A stretch of DNA of 43,354 bases from Candidatus Kapaibacterium sp. (GTDB taxonomy: Bacteria > Bacteroidota > Ignavibacteria > Kapaibacteriales > Kapaibacteriaceae). The translations under genes were made by a program, and so were the position numbers. Position 1 is the first letter of the stretch, and every line of letters starts with the position of its first letter. The notes under the pieces are model-generated. The model made no database searches. It worked only from the letters and a program-made list of their open reading frames with translations, and was not told the origin of the DNA. Positions 26,916-36,465 of this stretch are shown piece by piece. The stretch covers positions 1 through 43,354 of the forward strand of contig VEQR01000020.1 of assembly GCA_018883125.1 (NCBI GenBank). Reading direction: 5' to 3'.

Positions 26916-28124
26916 GTGCCGAATCCGTTTCAACAAACACGTACACGTCCGGGCGAATGGATCATGGAATGGTCCATTCGCCTCGTTGCATCCGCCTCGA
27001 TCGTTGTCATCTTCCTAATCCTGCTATTTGTGATGCGTGAGGCGGCAACGCTCTTCGTCGGCAAATCTGCCACAACAACACAGGCAACCTCCACCGGAGC
27101 CCCTACTGCAGATCTTGCGCCGGAGTCCTACAATCCTGATGCAGAAGCTGCGCCCGCATCAACGGAGCCGGACGTGTATAATCCGGAAGCGCAGGACCCT
27201 GCGGCAGCCGGGTCGCAAGGTGAGCCGGGTGCTCCGGGTCAGTTTATCTATGCCTCAAAGAACCCCAAGTATCCGGAGATCTACAATCCTGATACGGGGC
27301 TTCTGCCTACGGATATCGACGAGGTTGTTGAAGAGACGGCCTCGGCTGATACGCTGGCAGAGCAAAGCGTGCTCTCGAAGCTTGGCGGCGATGCCTGGCA
27401 GCCTGTTGGCGAGATCCCGAAGTTTGGCGTCAAGCCACTTCTGATCGGCACGTTCAAGACCACTTCCATCGCCATCCTTATCGGGGCGCCCCTTGGCATT
27501 CTCGCGGCTCTGTACGTGGCCTTCTTTGCTCGACGCAGGGTGCGCGAGATCGTCAAGCCAGCCATCGAGCTCCTTGCCGGCTTCCCGTCGGTGGTGATCG
27601 GCTTCTTCTGCCTTGTCACCGTGGCCTCATACATTCAGGATGTGACGGGAGCCCCCTACCGACTCAACGCCATCGTGGGCGGCATTGGCCTTGCTCTTGC
27701 GGTGATTCCGATCGTCTTCTCCATTGCCGAAGATGCGCTCAGTGCCGTGCCGAAAACTCTTCGCGAGGCATCTCTGGCCCTTGGCTCTACGGAATGGCAG
27801 ACCGCCTATCGGGTGATGCTTCCAGCTGCGGCACCGGGCGTTTTTGCGGCCGTGCTGCTTGGCATCGGACGTGCCTTCGGGGAAACCATGATCGCCATCA
27901 TGGCCACTGGGAACGCCCCCCTGTCGAGCTTTTCACCACTCGAGCCGGCACGCACCGTTGCGGCAACCATCGGCAGCGAGATGGGCGAGGTTGTCTGGGG
28001 TTCGGAGCACTACGGCGTGCTCTTCTTCATGGGCGTGATGCTGTTTGTGTTCTCCTTTGGACTTAACGCCATTACGGAATTGTACGTGAAGAAGCGTCTC
28101 ATCAAAAAGTTTCAGGGTCAGTGA
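26916..28124 (+). CDS. pstC: Phosphate ABC transporter permease PstC with a ~100-residue periplasmic insertion
   Basis: 402 residues from a GTG at 26916 (AAAGGA nearby); an in-frame ATG at 26964 is an alternative. The first membrane helix (about 20-40) is followed by an unusual Pro/Ala/Glu/Asp-rich stretch (about 50-155) with three spaced YNP(D/E) repeats at residues 72-75, 88-91 and 123-126. The standard PstC core then resumes (GVKPLLIGTFKTTSIAILIG, PAIELLAGFPSVVIGF, the EAA-like [37 protein letters not shown]). PstC proteins are usually about 300 residues, so the insertion explains the excess length. It forms the membrane channel with PstA. Confidence 0.93.
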   Translation: MPNPFQQTRTRPGEWIMEWSIRLVASASIVVIFLILLFVMREAATLFVGKSATTTQATSTGAPTADLAPESYNPDAEAAPASTEPDVYNPEAQDPAAAGSQGEPGAPGQFIYASKNPKYPEIYNPDTGLLPTDIDEVVEETASADTLAEQSVLSKLGGDAWQPVGEIPKFGVKPLLIGTFKTTSIAILIGAPLGILAALYVAFFARRRVREIVKPAIELLAGFPSVVIGFFCLVTVASYIQDVTGAPYRLNAIVGGIGLALAVIPIVFSIAEDALSAVPKTLREASLALGSTEWQTAYRVMLPAAAPGVFAAVLLGIGRAFGETMIAIMATGNAPLSSFSPLEPARTVAATIGSEMGEVVWGSEHYGVLFFMGVMLFVFSFGLNAITELYVKKRLIKKFQGQ

Positions 28125-29032
28125 TGCAGACGTCCTCGTCATCAATGCCACTTCCCAAGCGTCTGATCGGCTTCTTTGCCGTTATGATCGCGCTGACGGC
28201 TGCCGTAGCGGTGCTTGGCGTGATCCTTGGCATGGTCGGCTCCTTCGTTTCCAACGGAGGGGGCGGTGTTACATGGACATTTCTGACAGAGTTCCCGCGC
28301 AACAACAACACCGAAGGGGGCATCTGGCCCGCCCTTGCCGGCACCACGCTGCTGGTGTTATTGATGACCATCCTCGGCGTGCCGGTAGGCACGGCAACGG
28401 CGATCTACCTGACGGAGTTTGCCAAGCAGGATTCATGGTTTGCCCGTTCGGTGCGCTTCGCCGTCAACACCCTTGCCGGCGTACCGTCGATCGTGTTCGG
28501 GCTCTTTGGAGTTGGCTTCTTCATTCAGTTCATGGGGAACGGACTCGATTCGTGGCTGGGGACGTCATCGTTTGGTGATGGTTCGCTGCTCTGGTCTGCT
28601 GCAACTCTTGCTGTGCTTACGCTTCCCGTGGTGATTGTAGCCGTGGAAGAAGCACTCCGCGCCGTACCGCGTGATCTGCGAGAAGCCTCTCTTGCCCTAG
28701 GTGCAACACGCTGGCAGACGATTACCAAGGTTGTCATCCCGAACGCTGTGACCGGTATTCTCACAGGCTCCATCCTTGCCGTTGGACGCGGTGCCGGCGA
28801 AGTGGCGGCAATCCTCTTTGTGGGTGTTACCTACAGCTCCGAGTCTATTCCAACGGCGGTAACCGAGAAGTTTATGCACCTGGGGTATCACCTTTTCGTG
28901 CTCTCAACCCAGTCCCCCGATGTTGATCTGACGTTGCCGCTGCAGTATGCCACAACGCTTGTTCTTCTCGGACTGACGTTCCTTCTGAATCTTACGGCCA
29001 TTCTCATTCGCTCCCGACTGCGGAAGCGTTAA
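28124..29032 (+). CDS. pstA: Phosphate ABC transporter permease PstA
   Basis: 302 residues. The ATG at 28124 shares one base with the pstC stop (TGATG); a GTG three bases earlier is also in frame. Six membrane helices; PstA motifs include [54 protein letters not shown], the coupling helix [28 protein letters not shown], and [19 protein letters not shown]. It pairs with PstC to form the transmembrane path. It is followed by pstB 13 bases on. Confidence 0.95.
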   Translation: MQTSSSSMPLPKRLIGFFAVMIALTAAVAVLGVILGMVGSFVSNGGGGVTWTFLTEFPRNNNTEGGIWPALAGTTLLVLLMTILGVPVGTATAIYLTEFAKQDSWFARSVRFAVNTLAGVPSIVFGLFGVGFFIQFMGNGLDSWLGTSSFGDGSLLWSAATLAVLTLPVVIVAVEEALRAVPRDLREASLALGATRWQTITKVVIPNAVTGILTGSILAVGRGAGEVAAILFVGVTYSSESIPTAVTEKFMHLGYHLFVLSTQSPDVDLTLPLQYATTLVLLGLTFLLNLTAILIRSRLRKR

Positions 29033-29045
29033 GGAGCCCCTTTCC

Positions 29046-29813
29046 ATGGCAAAAGACCTACCACTTAAGATCGAGACGCACGACTTCAGCTTCTTTTACG
29101 GGGCGAAGCAGGCGTTGCATAATATCACGATCGGCATTCCTGAACGTCGCGTAACGGCGTTCATCGGCCCTTCGGGATGCGGCAAGTCAACATTCCTCCG
29201 TTCCATCAACCGCATGAACGATCTGATCGACGGCACACGGGTTGACGGCCACATGGTGGTTGACGGTGCTGACGTGTACTCGAAGGATGTGGACGTTGTC
29301 ACACTGCGGCGCCGCATCGGCATGGTCTTTCAGAAGTCCATCCCGTTTCCGAAGTCGATCTATGAGAATATCACCTACGGACTCACTCTCAACGAACGTC
29401 GGTCAAAATCAGATCTCGATTCGATCGTCGAATCGTGCCTGCGCAGGGCGGCCCTCTGGGACGAGGTCAAGGACCGACTGCACAACTCGGCACTTGGACT
29501 CTCCGGCGGTCAGCAGCAAAGGCTCTGCATAGCTCGTGCCGTGGCGATCAATCCGGACATTCTGCTGATGGACGAACCGTGTTCAGCGCTCGACCCGATC
29601 TCCACCGGGAAGGTCGAAGAACTGATCACGGAACTGAAGGACACCTACACGATCGTGCTTGTGACACACAACATGCAACAGGCCGCGCGCGTATCGGATT
29701 TCACTGGTTTCTTCCTGATGGGATCGCTGATCGAATTCGATCGCACGCGAACACTCTTTACGAGTCCATCAAAGAAGGAAACGGAAGATTACATTACTGG
29801 TCGATTTGGATAA
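29046..29813 (+). CDS. pstB: Phosphate ABC transporter ATP-binding protein
   Basis: 255 residues, standard length. Walker [11 protein letters not shown]-loop [22 protein letters not shown] signature [14 protein letters not shown], Walker [14 protein letters not shown], and switch His in [23 protein letters not shown], a PstB-typical tail. It hydrolyses ATP to drive phosphate import. Usual PstB Q-loop reads KPNPFP; here it reads QKSIPFP, a minor variant. It sits between pstA and phoU in the operon. Confidence 0.95.
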   Translation: MAKDLPLKIETHDFSFFYGAKQALHNITIGIPERRVTAFIGPSGCGKSTFLRSINRMNDLIDGTRVDGHMVVDGADVYSKDVDVVTLRRRIGMVFQKSIPFPKSIYENITYGLTLNERRSKSDLDSIVESCLRRAALWDEVKDRLHNSALGLSGGQQQRLCIARAVAINPDILLMDEPCSALDPISTGKVEELITELKDTYTIVLVTHNMQQAARVSDFTGFFLMGSLIEFDRTRTLFTSPSKKETEDYITGRFG

Positions 29814-29818
29814 GCCCC

Positions 29819-30526
29819 ATGAATAGAACATTCGAAGAAGATCTCGACAAACTCCGCACACGCCTCATTCGCATGGGGTCACTGGTCGAGGAGCAAGTCG
29901 AATTTGCCCTACGCTCACTACGCGAAGGCAACCAGGAACTTGCCCGCATCGTTGTTGAGCGGGATGATAAGGTTGACAAGCTGGACCTGAAGATCGACAA
30001 GCAGTGCCAGCGCATTTTCGCCCTCAATCAGCCTGTTGCAACTGACCTTCGACTTCTTTTGGCGGCGATCAAGATCAACAACGAGCTCGAGCGCATTGGC
30101 GACATGGCCACGAACATCGCATCGATCGTCATCGACTCACCGGATGCCGTAAAGCTTGCGAATCAGATAGATCTGCACCGAATTGCCAACGCTGCCTACA
30201 CGATGCTGAAGTCGAGCCTGGATGCATTCATCAACAATGACCCAGAGCTGGCCGCTCATATCCTACCGTCAGACTCAAACGTCGACCACCTCTACGACGT
30301 GATACGGGGCGAGTTGATCGACATCATGAAGGAAGACAGCTCGCTTGTACCTGACGGAGCAACTGTCCTTGTGGGCCTGTACAACCTAGAGCGCATGGCT
30401 GACCATGCCACGAACATTGCCGAGAATGTCATCTTCCTCTCCGAGGCCAAGCTGGTGCGTCATCGTGCCGTGAACGAAGATGGTGTGGACGTCATTAAGG
30501 CCATCCACGAGCGGGATAACGACTAG
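29819..30526 (+). CDS. phoU: Phosphate signalling complex regulator PhoU
   Basis: 235 residues, two PhoU helical bundles. The start ATG at 29819 is chosen because the frame upstream lies inside pstB. Evidence: FEEDLDKLRTRLIRMGSLVEEQVEFALRSL, the metal-binding motif ELERIGDMATNIA in the first repeat and LERMADHATNIAENVIFL in the second (E/D-x-x-x-D-H/M-x-x-N). PhoU links Pst transport to the sensor kinase PhoR to repress the Pho regulon when phosphate is ample. phoR/phoB are not in the window. Confidence 0.95.
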   Translation: MNRTFEEDLDKLRTRLIRMGSLVEEQVEFALRSLREGNQELARIVVERDDKVDKLDLKIDKQCQRIFALNQPVATDLRLLLAAIKINNELERIGDMATNIASIVIDSPDAVKLANQIDLHRIANAAYTMLKSSLDAFINNDPELAAHILPSDSNVDHLYDVIRGELIDIMKEDSSLVPDGATVLVGLYNLERMADHATNIAENVIFLSEAKLVRHRAVNEDGVDVIKAIHERDND

Positions 30527-30593
30527 CCCCCTGTCAGCTTCCGGCCTGCCCGCGCAGAATGGGCGAATTGTCGGCGAGCCGTAACTTCGCCGC

Positions 30594-31460
30594 ATGACTA
30601 CACGTGGAATCATCCTTGCCGGAGGCAGTGGCTCACGGCTCTATCCGCTTACGGCGGCCTTTTCCAAGCAGCTTCAGCCGGTGTACGACAAGCCGATGAT
30701 CTTCTATCCGCTGTCGACGCTGATGATGGCGGGAATCCGCGACGTCCTGATCATCTCCACGCCCCACGACACACCAACGTTCGAACGCCTTCTGGGCGAT
30801 GGCTCTCGCTATGGAATATCGTTGCAGTATGTGGTGCAGGATGCCCCAAGGGGGCTTGCCGATGCCTTCCGCGTGGGACGGGACTTTGTGGGACGCGATA
30901 ACGTTTCGCTGATCCTGGGTGACAACATCTTCTACGGCAAACTGGACTTCTATCGTCGCGCCATTGCCAACAACACGGGCGCCACAGTGTTCGGCTACCC
31001 GGTCACCGACCCCGAGCGGTACGGCGTTGTTGAGATGGGGCCCGGCGGCAAGGTCCTTTCGATCGAAGAAAAGCCCACGGCACCCAAATCGAACCTGGCA
31101 ATCCCTGGCCTGTACGTGTATAACAACGATGTTGTGGAGATTGCCGCCAACCTGCAGCCGGGCAAGCGAGGAGAGCTGGAGATCACGGACGTCCACCGCA
31201 TCTACCTCGAGCGTGAACAGCTCAATGTGGAGATGATCGGACGGGGCGTGGCATGGCTCGACACCGGCACTCCGGAGAGTCTCATCGAAGCGAGCACGTT
31301 CATCCATGCCATCGAAAAACGCCAGGGCCTCAAGATCGGATGTCCGGAGGAAGTTGCCCTGCAACAGGGCTTCTTGACGCCCGACGAATACCGGGCGAGC
31401 GTTGCCTTGCTTCCAAACTGCAGTTATCGAACGTACTGCGAATCGCTGCTGCGCTCATGA
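30594..31460 (+). CDS. rmlA: Glucose-1-phosphate thymidylyltransferase
   Basis: 288 residues. It makes dTDP-glucose, the first step to dTDP-rhamnose. Evidence: GIILAGGSGSRLYPLT, SKQLQPVYDKPMIFYPLSTLMMAGI, LILGDNIFYG, FGYPVTDPERYGVVE, IEEKPTAPKSNLAIPGLYVY, GELEITDVHRIYLE and the C-terminal WLDTGTPESLIEASTFI. The rest of the rml set (B, C, D) is not adjacent. Its stop overlaps nhaA by 4 bases, an odd pairing of a sugar-nucleotide enzyme with an ion antiporter. Confidence 0.95.
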   Translation: MTTRGIILAGGSGSRLYPLTAAFSKQLQPVYDKPMIFYPLSTLMMAGIRDVLIISTPHDTPTFERLLGDGSRYGISLQYVVQDAPRGLADAFRVGRDFVGRDNVSLILGDNIFYGKLDFYRRAIANNTGATVFGYPVTDPERYGVVEMGPGGKVLSIEEKPTAPKSNLAIPGLYVYNNDVVEIAANLQPGKRGELEITDVHRIYLEREQLNVEMIGRGVAWLDTGTPESLIEASTFIHAIEKRQGLKIGCPEEVALQQGFLTPDEYRASVALLPNCSYRTYCESLLRS

Positions 31461-32788
31461 GTGCCGCCACGCGATTCCAACGGATCACCACGGCCGTTCA
31501 GAGCTCATTTGCTGAGTTTGTTCAGCGGTCCACCTCCACCGGCATCACGATACTCGTCATCACGGCCATTGCGCTCGTCTGGACGAATTCGCCGTGGCAT
31601 GCCTCGTATGAGGCCTTCCTGCATCAGCCGGTGAAGTTCGTACTGGGTCCGCTGGACCTTTCGTTCTCACTTGAACACTTTGTGAACGACGGACTGATGG
31701 TGCTGTTCTTCCTCGTAGTTGGCCTTGAAATCAAGCGCGAGCTGATCGTTGGAGAACTGTCGTCACGTCAAAAGGCACTTCTCCCGATGATCGCTGCGAT
31801 CTTCGGTATGGTGGGTCCGGCCGTCACATACCTGCTCTTTAACGGCGGCACCGATGCCGCTCGAGGATGGGGCGTACCGGTGGCCACCGACATCGCTTTT
31901 GCCCTTGGCGTTCTTGCGCTGCTTGGTGACCGCGTCCCAAACGGACTGCGAGTTTTCCTTGCAGCTCTTGCCATCGTGGATGACCTGCTTGCCGTGGTGG
32001 TGATTGCGGTGTTCTATACAGCAGCACTGAACGTGCCGATGTTGTTGCTCGCTCTTGCGATCGTGATCGTTCTCTACGGCGGCAACCGACTCGGCGTTCA
32101 CTCGCTGTGGTTCTACGGTGTGCTGGGCTTTCTCCTCTGGCTGGTTGTGCTTGCCAGCGGCGTGCATGCAACCATTGCCGGCGTTGCCCTTGCCATGTGC
32201 ATACCTGCGCACTCGCGGATCGACCGGATCTCGTTCTTTACCCGGTCGCGAGATCTCATCGACCAGATCAGCAAACGCACCGAAACTGACGAAGACGAGG
32301 GCAAGCAGCTTGATGCCGTGCACGCTCTGGAAGAAATGTGCGAGCACGTGCAAACGCCCCTTCATCGCATTGAACACGGACTCAGCACTGTTGTCTCATT
32401 CGGCATCATGCCTCTTTTTGCCCTCGTCAATGCGGGCGTGGTCATCACTCCCGCTATGATCGACGGGCTTGCAAGCCCCGTTGCACTGGGCATCGCCCTT
32501 GGACTTTTCCTTGGCAAACAGATCGGCATCAGTGGATCAGTTTGGTTGTCCGTCCGCTTGGGTCTTACCCGTCTGCCATCGGGAGTAAGCATGGCTCAGA
32601 TGTACGGTGTCTCGCTCCTATGCGGCATTGGTTTCACTATGGCTCTGTTCGTTGCCCATCTGGCCTTCATTAGTCCAGAGCATCTCGAAATGGCCAAGCT
32701 GAGCATCCTGATCGGTTCGACCCTTTCGGCCGTGATAGGCGCCGTTGTGCTCCGCCGACTCCTTCCACCAGCCCCCTTGCCATCATGA
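31457..32788 (+). CDS. nhaA: Na+/H+ antiporter NhaA
   Basis: 443 residues from the ATG at 31457 in an ATGA overlap with rmlA. It exchanges Na+ (or Li+) for protons in the cytoplasmic membrane. Family motifs: LEHFVNDGLMVLFFLVVGLEIKRELIVGELS, VGPAVTYLLFN, GVPVATDIAFALGVLALLG with the TD of the crossed helices, ALAIVDDLLAVVVIAVFYT with the paired Asp of the ion site, and FFGKQIGI-like LFLGKQIGISGS. A hydrophilic loop (about residues 255-310, RSRDLIDQISKRTETDEDEG) is longer than in E. coli, as usual in the long NhaA subgroup. Coupled to a DUF4286 gene downstream. Confidence 0.95.
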   Translation: MSAATRFQRITTAVQSSFAEFVQRSTSTGITILVITAIALVWTNSPWHASYEAFLHQPVKFVLGPLDLSFSLEHFVNDGLMVLFFLVVGLEIKRELIVGELSSRQKALLPMIAAIFGMVGPAVTYLLFNGGTDAARGWGVPVATDIAFALGVLALLGDRVPNGLRVFLAALAIVDDLLAVVVIAVFYTAALNVPMLLLALAIVIVLYGGNRLGVHSLWFYGVLGFLLWLVVLASGVHATIAGVALAMCIPAHSRIDRISFFTRSRDLIDQISKRTETDEDEGKQLDAVHALEEMCEHVQTPLHRIEHGLSTVVSFGIMPLFALVNAGVVITPAMIDGLASPVALGIALGLFLGKQIGISGSVWLSVRLGLTRLPSGVSMAQMYGVSLLCGIGFTMALFVAHLAFISPEHLEMAKLSILIGSTLSAVIGAVVLRRLLPPAPLPS

Positions 32789-33102
32789 TCACCTATCAGG
32801 TTGAAGTAACGGTTCCTAGCGACCTCACTGAGCAATGGCTCGAGTACATGACGTCGCATCACATCGATGACGTGGTCAATACCGGGATGTTCGTCTCATC
32901 GGAGCTTGTGCGTGTTGTGGACCCCTCATCGGATGATCACACGGTGTTCCGCGTGCGCTACACGTGCGAGAGTCATGAGAAGCTTAGCCGATATCGCACC
33001 GAGTTCGCCCCAGCGTTAATGGCCGACCATACCCGCATCTTCGGTGATCGCGTCAGTGCGGTTCGCACCGTAACCGAGCAGATCTGGACAACGGTGCGCT
33101 AA
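32785..33102 (+). CDS. DUF4286 family small protein
   Basis: 105 residues. Matches DUF4286: MITYQVEVTVPSDLTEQWLEYMTSHHIDDVVNTGMF and RVRYTCESHEKLSRYRTEFAPALMADHTRIFGDRVSAVRTV. The fold is predicted as a small alpha-beta (dimeric ferredoxin-like) protein of unknown function, common in Bacteroidota. It overlaps the end of nhaA by 4 bases, so it is likely co-translated with the antiporter. It ends 11 bases before the convergent ferredoxin gene. Confidence 0.85.
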   Translation: MITYQVEVTVPSDLTEQWLEYMTSHHIDDVVNTGMFVSSELVRVVDPSSDDHTVFRVRYTCESHEKLSRYRTEFAPALMADHTRIFGDRVSAVRTVTEQIWTTVR

Positions 33103-33113
33103 CGACCACCGTT

Positions 33114-33491
33114 TCAGTCGATCACGTCAGGGGGCTGGGCATGGTCCAGTCGATACTCTTCCACCGGCACTCCGCCGATGAGGTGCTCTTGGATGATACG
33201 CTCGAGAACCTTTGGCGTGCAGGAGTGATACCACACGTTATCGGGATGCACCACGGCAATCGGACCCTTCAGACACACGCGCAGGCAGTCTGCCTTGGTG
33301 CGATATACGCCCCCTTGCTCATCGAGATCAAGCTCTTTCAATCGACGCTTGAGATAGTCCCAGCTTTCGGCTCCCTTTTCGGGTGCGCAGCACTTGGGTT
33401 TGGTAGGTGTGGCACAGAGAAAGATGTGCCGTGCATGCGTACCTAGGCCACGTTCAACAGCCTTCTTCGCCAGATGTTCCTTTGTTGTCAT
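33114..33491 (-). CDS. Thioredoxin-like [2Fe-2S] ferredoxin
   Basis: 125 residues. Pattern of the (2Fe-2S) ferredoxin family with thioredoxin-like fold: RHIFLCATPTKPKCCAPEKG with Cys26 and Cys34/35, then KADCLRVCLKGPIAVVHPDNVWY with Cys69 and Cys73 as the other cluster ligands, and a C-terminal IIQEHLIGGVPVEEYRL. It probably carries electrons to an unknown partner. It overlaps the MscS gene by 4 bases. Confidence 0.85.
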   Translation of the reverse strand: MTTKEHLAKKAVERGLGTHARHIFLCATPTKPKCCAPEKGAESWDYLKRRLKELDLDEQGGVYRTKADCLRVCLKGPIAVVHPDNVWYHSCTPKVLERIIQEHLIGGVPVEEYRLDHAQPPDVID

Positions 33492-34519
33492 GACGTTGCC
33501 TTGGCAAGGGTGACAGATGCCTCATCTGCCAGAGTGAGCGCCATCAGGTGCAGCTGGTGCAGAATGCCGGCAGCTTCGGGCTGACGTGAGGCACGGATGT
33601 GAAACATGATATTCACGATGATTCCCGCTGGTGATATCTCGCGAATGGTCACGCTCATCGGCTCACCCTGCATCACCTCTGCGCTCTCAGCGAGATACCC
33701 ACGAAGGCGCTCAACGAAGGTTTCTATTCCAGCCTTCGGCGCTGATCCATCAAGCGTGATGGCCGTGCTGAGCTGGTGACGTTTCTTGACGCCGATGTTG
33801 TCGATCGTTGCATCGGCAAGCTTGCCGTTGGAGAGCGTGATAAGACTACCGGTCGACGTCACGATGCGCGTGCTGCGAAATCCGATCTCACGTACAATGC
33901 CCTCCGCACCTGGCGTAGAGATCCAGTCGCCCACCACAAACGGCCTATCCGTGATGATCACCAGCGAGCCGAAGAGATTCTTTACCGTGTCCTGCGATGC
34001 GAGCGCAAGCGCAGCACCCCCGATGGAAAGACCCGTTATGATGGCCGCAACGTTCACGCCGAGGAATCCCAACACGGTCATGATACCCACCACGGCCACA
34101 AGAACCTTGAGCGTGGAGGCAACCAAGGGGGCGAGCGTCTCGGCGATCTCATGTCCGTCTGTCCGTGTACGCATCAGGTGCACAACGGCACGTGCGCAAA
34201 CCAGATCAACGAATCGATACAGGGCGATGGCGAGAAATGCGATGGCAAGCCCATCCAACGTTGTAGCAACCCGGATCGAAACTGCATCAGGAAGCTTCAG
34301 ACTAGGCAACAGAGAACTGTCGATCTCTGCAACGATCATCAAGGCTAGGCTCCGCGCCACCGATCGTACGAGCAGGACGTCGGGCACCTGATGCGCAAGG
34401 CGTTTAACACTGCGCTTAAGGACACTTGCGATGAGCTGCCGCAACAGCCATGCCACCACGATGCTCGCTGCAAGCATCGTCACGAGCATTATCCAATGCA
34501 CCGACGTCAGCGCTGCCAT
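33488..34519 (-). CDS. MscS-family small-conductance mechanosensitive channel
   Basis: 343 residues. Several N-terminal helices precede the MscS core: a Gly/Ala-rich pore helix (VAAIITGLSIGGAALALASQDTVKNLFGSLVIITDRPFVVGDWI), the beta domain (GIVREIGFRSTRIVTSTGSLITLSNGKL) and an alpha/beta C-terminal cage. It relieves osmotic pressure in the cytoplasmic membrane. It begins 8 bases after the thrS stop, so it is likely co-transcribed with thrS. Confidence 0.9.
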   Translation of the reverse strand: MAALTSVHWIMLVTMLAASIVVAWLLRQLIASVLKRSVKRLAHQVPDVLLVRSVARSLALMIVAEIDSSLLPSLKLPDAVSIRVATTLDGLAIAFLAIALYRFVDLVCARAVVHLMRTRTDGHEIAETLAPLVASTLKVLVAVVGIMTVLGFLGVNVAAIITGLSIGGAALALASQDTVKNLFGSLVIITDRPFVVGDWISTPGAEGIVREIGFRSTRIVTSTGSLITLSNGKLADATIDNIGVKKRHQLSTAITLDGSAPKAGIETFVERLRGYLAESAEVMQGEPMSVTIREISPAGIIVNIMFHIRASRQPEAAGILHQLHLMALTLADEASVTLAKATS

Positions 34520-34527
34520 TGAAGGAC

Positions 34528-36444
34528 CTACGGTCTGTTCAACTCGGTAAAGAGAGCTTTGACCTCAGCGATCTTCATCTGCCCCTTATCACCTTCGCCG
34601 TGCACACGCACCGCTGCTGCGTCGTTCTCGATCTCCTTCGATCCGATGACGAGGGCATACGGGATCTTCTTCTGCTCGCTCTCGGCCACCTTGCGGTTGA
34701 TCTTCTCGTTGCGCAGATCGCAATGAACACGCAAGCCCATGGCCTCGAACTCGGCGGCGAGATCGCTGGCAAAGGAGTGATGCGCATCGGCGATTGGCAG
34801 AATGCTCACCTGCGTGGGAGCAATCCAGAAAGGGAAGTTCCCCGCGTAATGTTCGATAAGGATCGAGATGAACCGCTCCATCGATCCAAAGGGGGCTCGG
34901 TGGATGATCACCGGGCGATGCTTTGCATTGTCAGCGCCAACGTATTCCAGGTTAAAGCGGTCCGGCATCACGTAGTCCACCTGCACCGTTCCAAGCTGCC
35001 ACTTCCGTCCGATGGCGTCGCGCACGATGAAGTCGATCTTCGGACCATAGAATGCCGCTTCGCCCTCTCCGATGAAGTACTCAAGCCCCATCTCGTCGGC
35101 CACTTCCTTGATCTCGCGTTGTGCGCGTTCCCAGTACTCGAGATCGCCGCCATACTTCGCTGCGTTATCGTCACGGAAAGACAGACGTGTTGAGACGTCC
35201 ATGCCGAAGGTGCGGAATACGTGCTGCGTAAGCTCCACAACGTTCTTGATCTCGTCCTTGAGCTGATCGTGCGTGCAGTATATGTGAGCATCGTCTTGCG
35301 TAAAGCCACGCACACGGGAGAGTCCGTTGAGCTCACCCGACTGTTCGTAGCGATACACCGTTCCAAACTCCGAGAACCGCAATGGTAAATCCCGGTATGA
35401 ACGGGGCTTATTGGCATAGATCTGGTGGTGATGCGGACAGTTCATCGGCTTAAGCAGGTACTGTTCGTCTTCCACCGTGATGGGGTCGTACTGCGAATCA
35501 GCGTAATACGGGTAGTGTCCGCTGGTCTTGTAGAGTTCAAGATTCCCGATGTGCGGAGTGATCACTTCCTGATATCCGCGGCGCACCTGTTCATCACGGA
35601 GAAACGCCTCAAGTCGACGCCGCAACGTGGTGCCGTTTGGTAGCCATACCGGCAAGCCCCCTCCCACCATCGGCGTGATCATATAAAGCTCGAGTTCCTT
35701 GCCGAGCTTGCGGTGGTCCCGACGTTCGGCTTCCTCGCGCTGGGTGATGTATTCATCCAGCTGAGCCTTCTTCGGGAAGGAGATGCCGTAGATCCGCGTG
35801 AGCTGTTTGCGCTTTTCGTCGCCCCGCCAATAGGCACCGGCAACACTGAGCAACTTCGGATACTTGATATGTCCGGTTGATGGCACGTGAGTACCGCGGC
35901 AGAGGTCTGTGAACTCGCCCTGCTGATAGAACGTGATCTCGGAGTCCTTCAGACCCTCGAGAAGTTCAAGTTTGTACTGATCGCCCTTTTCCGTGAAGTA
36001 CGCCACCGCGTCATCCCACGTCTTCTCGAACCGCTGATACGGCACATCGCGCTTGGAAAGCTCCGTCATCTTGGCTTCGATCTTCGGCAGATCATCAACG
36101 CTCAGCTTCGTATCACCCGGCAGATCCACATCGTAGTAGAAACCAGCTTCAATTGGCGGACCGATACCGAACTTGACGCCCGGATAGAGTGCCTCGAGCG
36201 CCTCAGCCATAAGGTGAGCCGTAGAGTGCCAGAAGATCTCCTTGCCTTCGTCGTTATCAAACGTCACGATGCGGATCTTCGCATCCTGCTCGATCGGACG
36301 CGAGAGATCATAAGGCTTTTCGTTCACGATGATACCGACAGCCACACGGGCCAGGCCGTCAGAGATGCTCTTGGCAATGTCCATCCCCGTCGTCCCGACA
36401 GGGTACTGGCGCACGTCGCCATTGGGTAAGGTGATGTTGATCAT
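34528..36444 (-). CDS. thrS: Threonyl-tRNA synthetase
   Basis: 638 residues, full length. Domain order: TGS (1-60, ITLPNGDVRQYPVGTTGMDIA), the editing domain with HSTAHLMAEALEALYP and the second zinc-type motif YQQGEFTDLCRGTHVPST, class II catalytic core (GGGLPVWLPNGTTLRR; LLKPMNCPHHHQIY; RVRGFTQDDAHIYC; HRPVIIHRAPFGSMERFISILIEHYAGNFPFW), and an anticodon-binding end (ALVIGSKEIEN). It charges tRNA-Thr and edits Ser-tRNA-Thr. It is not next to infC/rpmI/rplT here. A T-box leader was not seen upstream, where REP-like repeats start instead. Confidence 0.97.
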   Translation of the reverse strand: MINITLPNGDVRQYPVGTTGMDIAKSISDGLARVAVGIIVNEKPYDLSRPIEQDAKIRIVTFDNDEGKEIFWHSTAHLMAEALEALYPGVKFGIGPPIEAGFYYDVDLPGDTKLSVDDLPKIEAKMTELSKRDVPYQRFEKTWDDAVAYFTEKGDQYKLELLEGLKDSEITFYQQGEFTDLCRGTHVPSTGHIKYPKLLSVAGAYWRGDEKRKQLTRIYGISFPKKAQLDEYITQREEAERRDHRKLGKELELYMITPMVGGGLPVWLPNGTTLRRRLEAFLRDEQVRRGYQEVITPHIGNLELYKTSGHYPYYADSQYDPITVEDEQYLLKPMNCPHHHQIYANKPRSYRDLPLRFSEFGTVYRYEQSGELNGLSRVRGFTQDDAHIYCTHDQLKDEIKNVVELTQHVFRTFGMDVSTRLSFRDDNAAKYGGDLEYWERAQREIKEVADEMGLEYFIGEGEAAFYGPKIDFIVRDAIGRKWQLGTVQVDYVMPDRFNLEYVGADNAKHRPVIIHRAPFGSMERFISILIEHYAGNFPFWIAPTQVSILPIADAHHSFASDLAAEFEAMGLRVHCDLRNEKINRKVAESEQKKIPYALVIGSKEIENDAAAVRVHGEGDKGQMKIAEVKALFTELNRP

Positions 36445-36465
36445 ACCTCAAAGTTACGGGTTCCT

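Noticed and set aside
29435-29818. N-terminal extension of phoU by about 128 codons
   Set aside because: This stretch is the +1 frame of pstB; PhoU homology starts only at the ATG at 29819.
31253-31456. N-terminal extension of nhaA
   Set aside because: It is an alternative frame inside rmlA; the NhaA start at 31457 forms a standard ATGA overlap.
30633-34391. Antisense ORFs of 190-243 codons opposite rmlA, nhaA and mscS
   Set aside because: They are shadows of conserved genes, lacking recognisable domains, and low-complexity in character.
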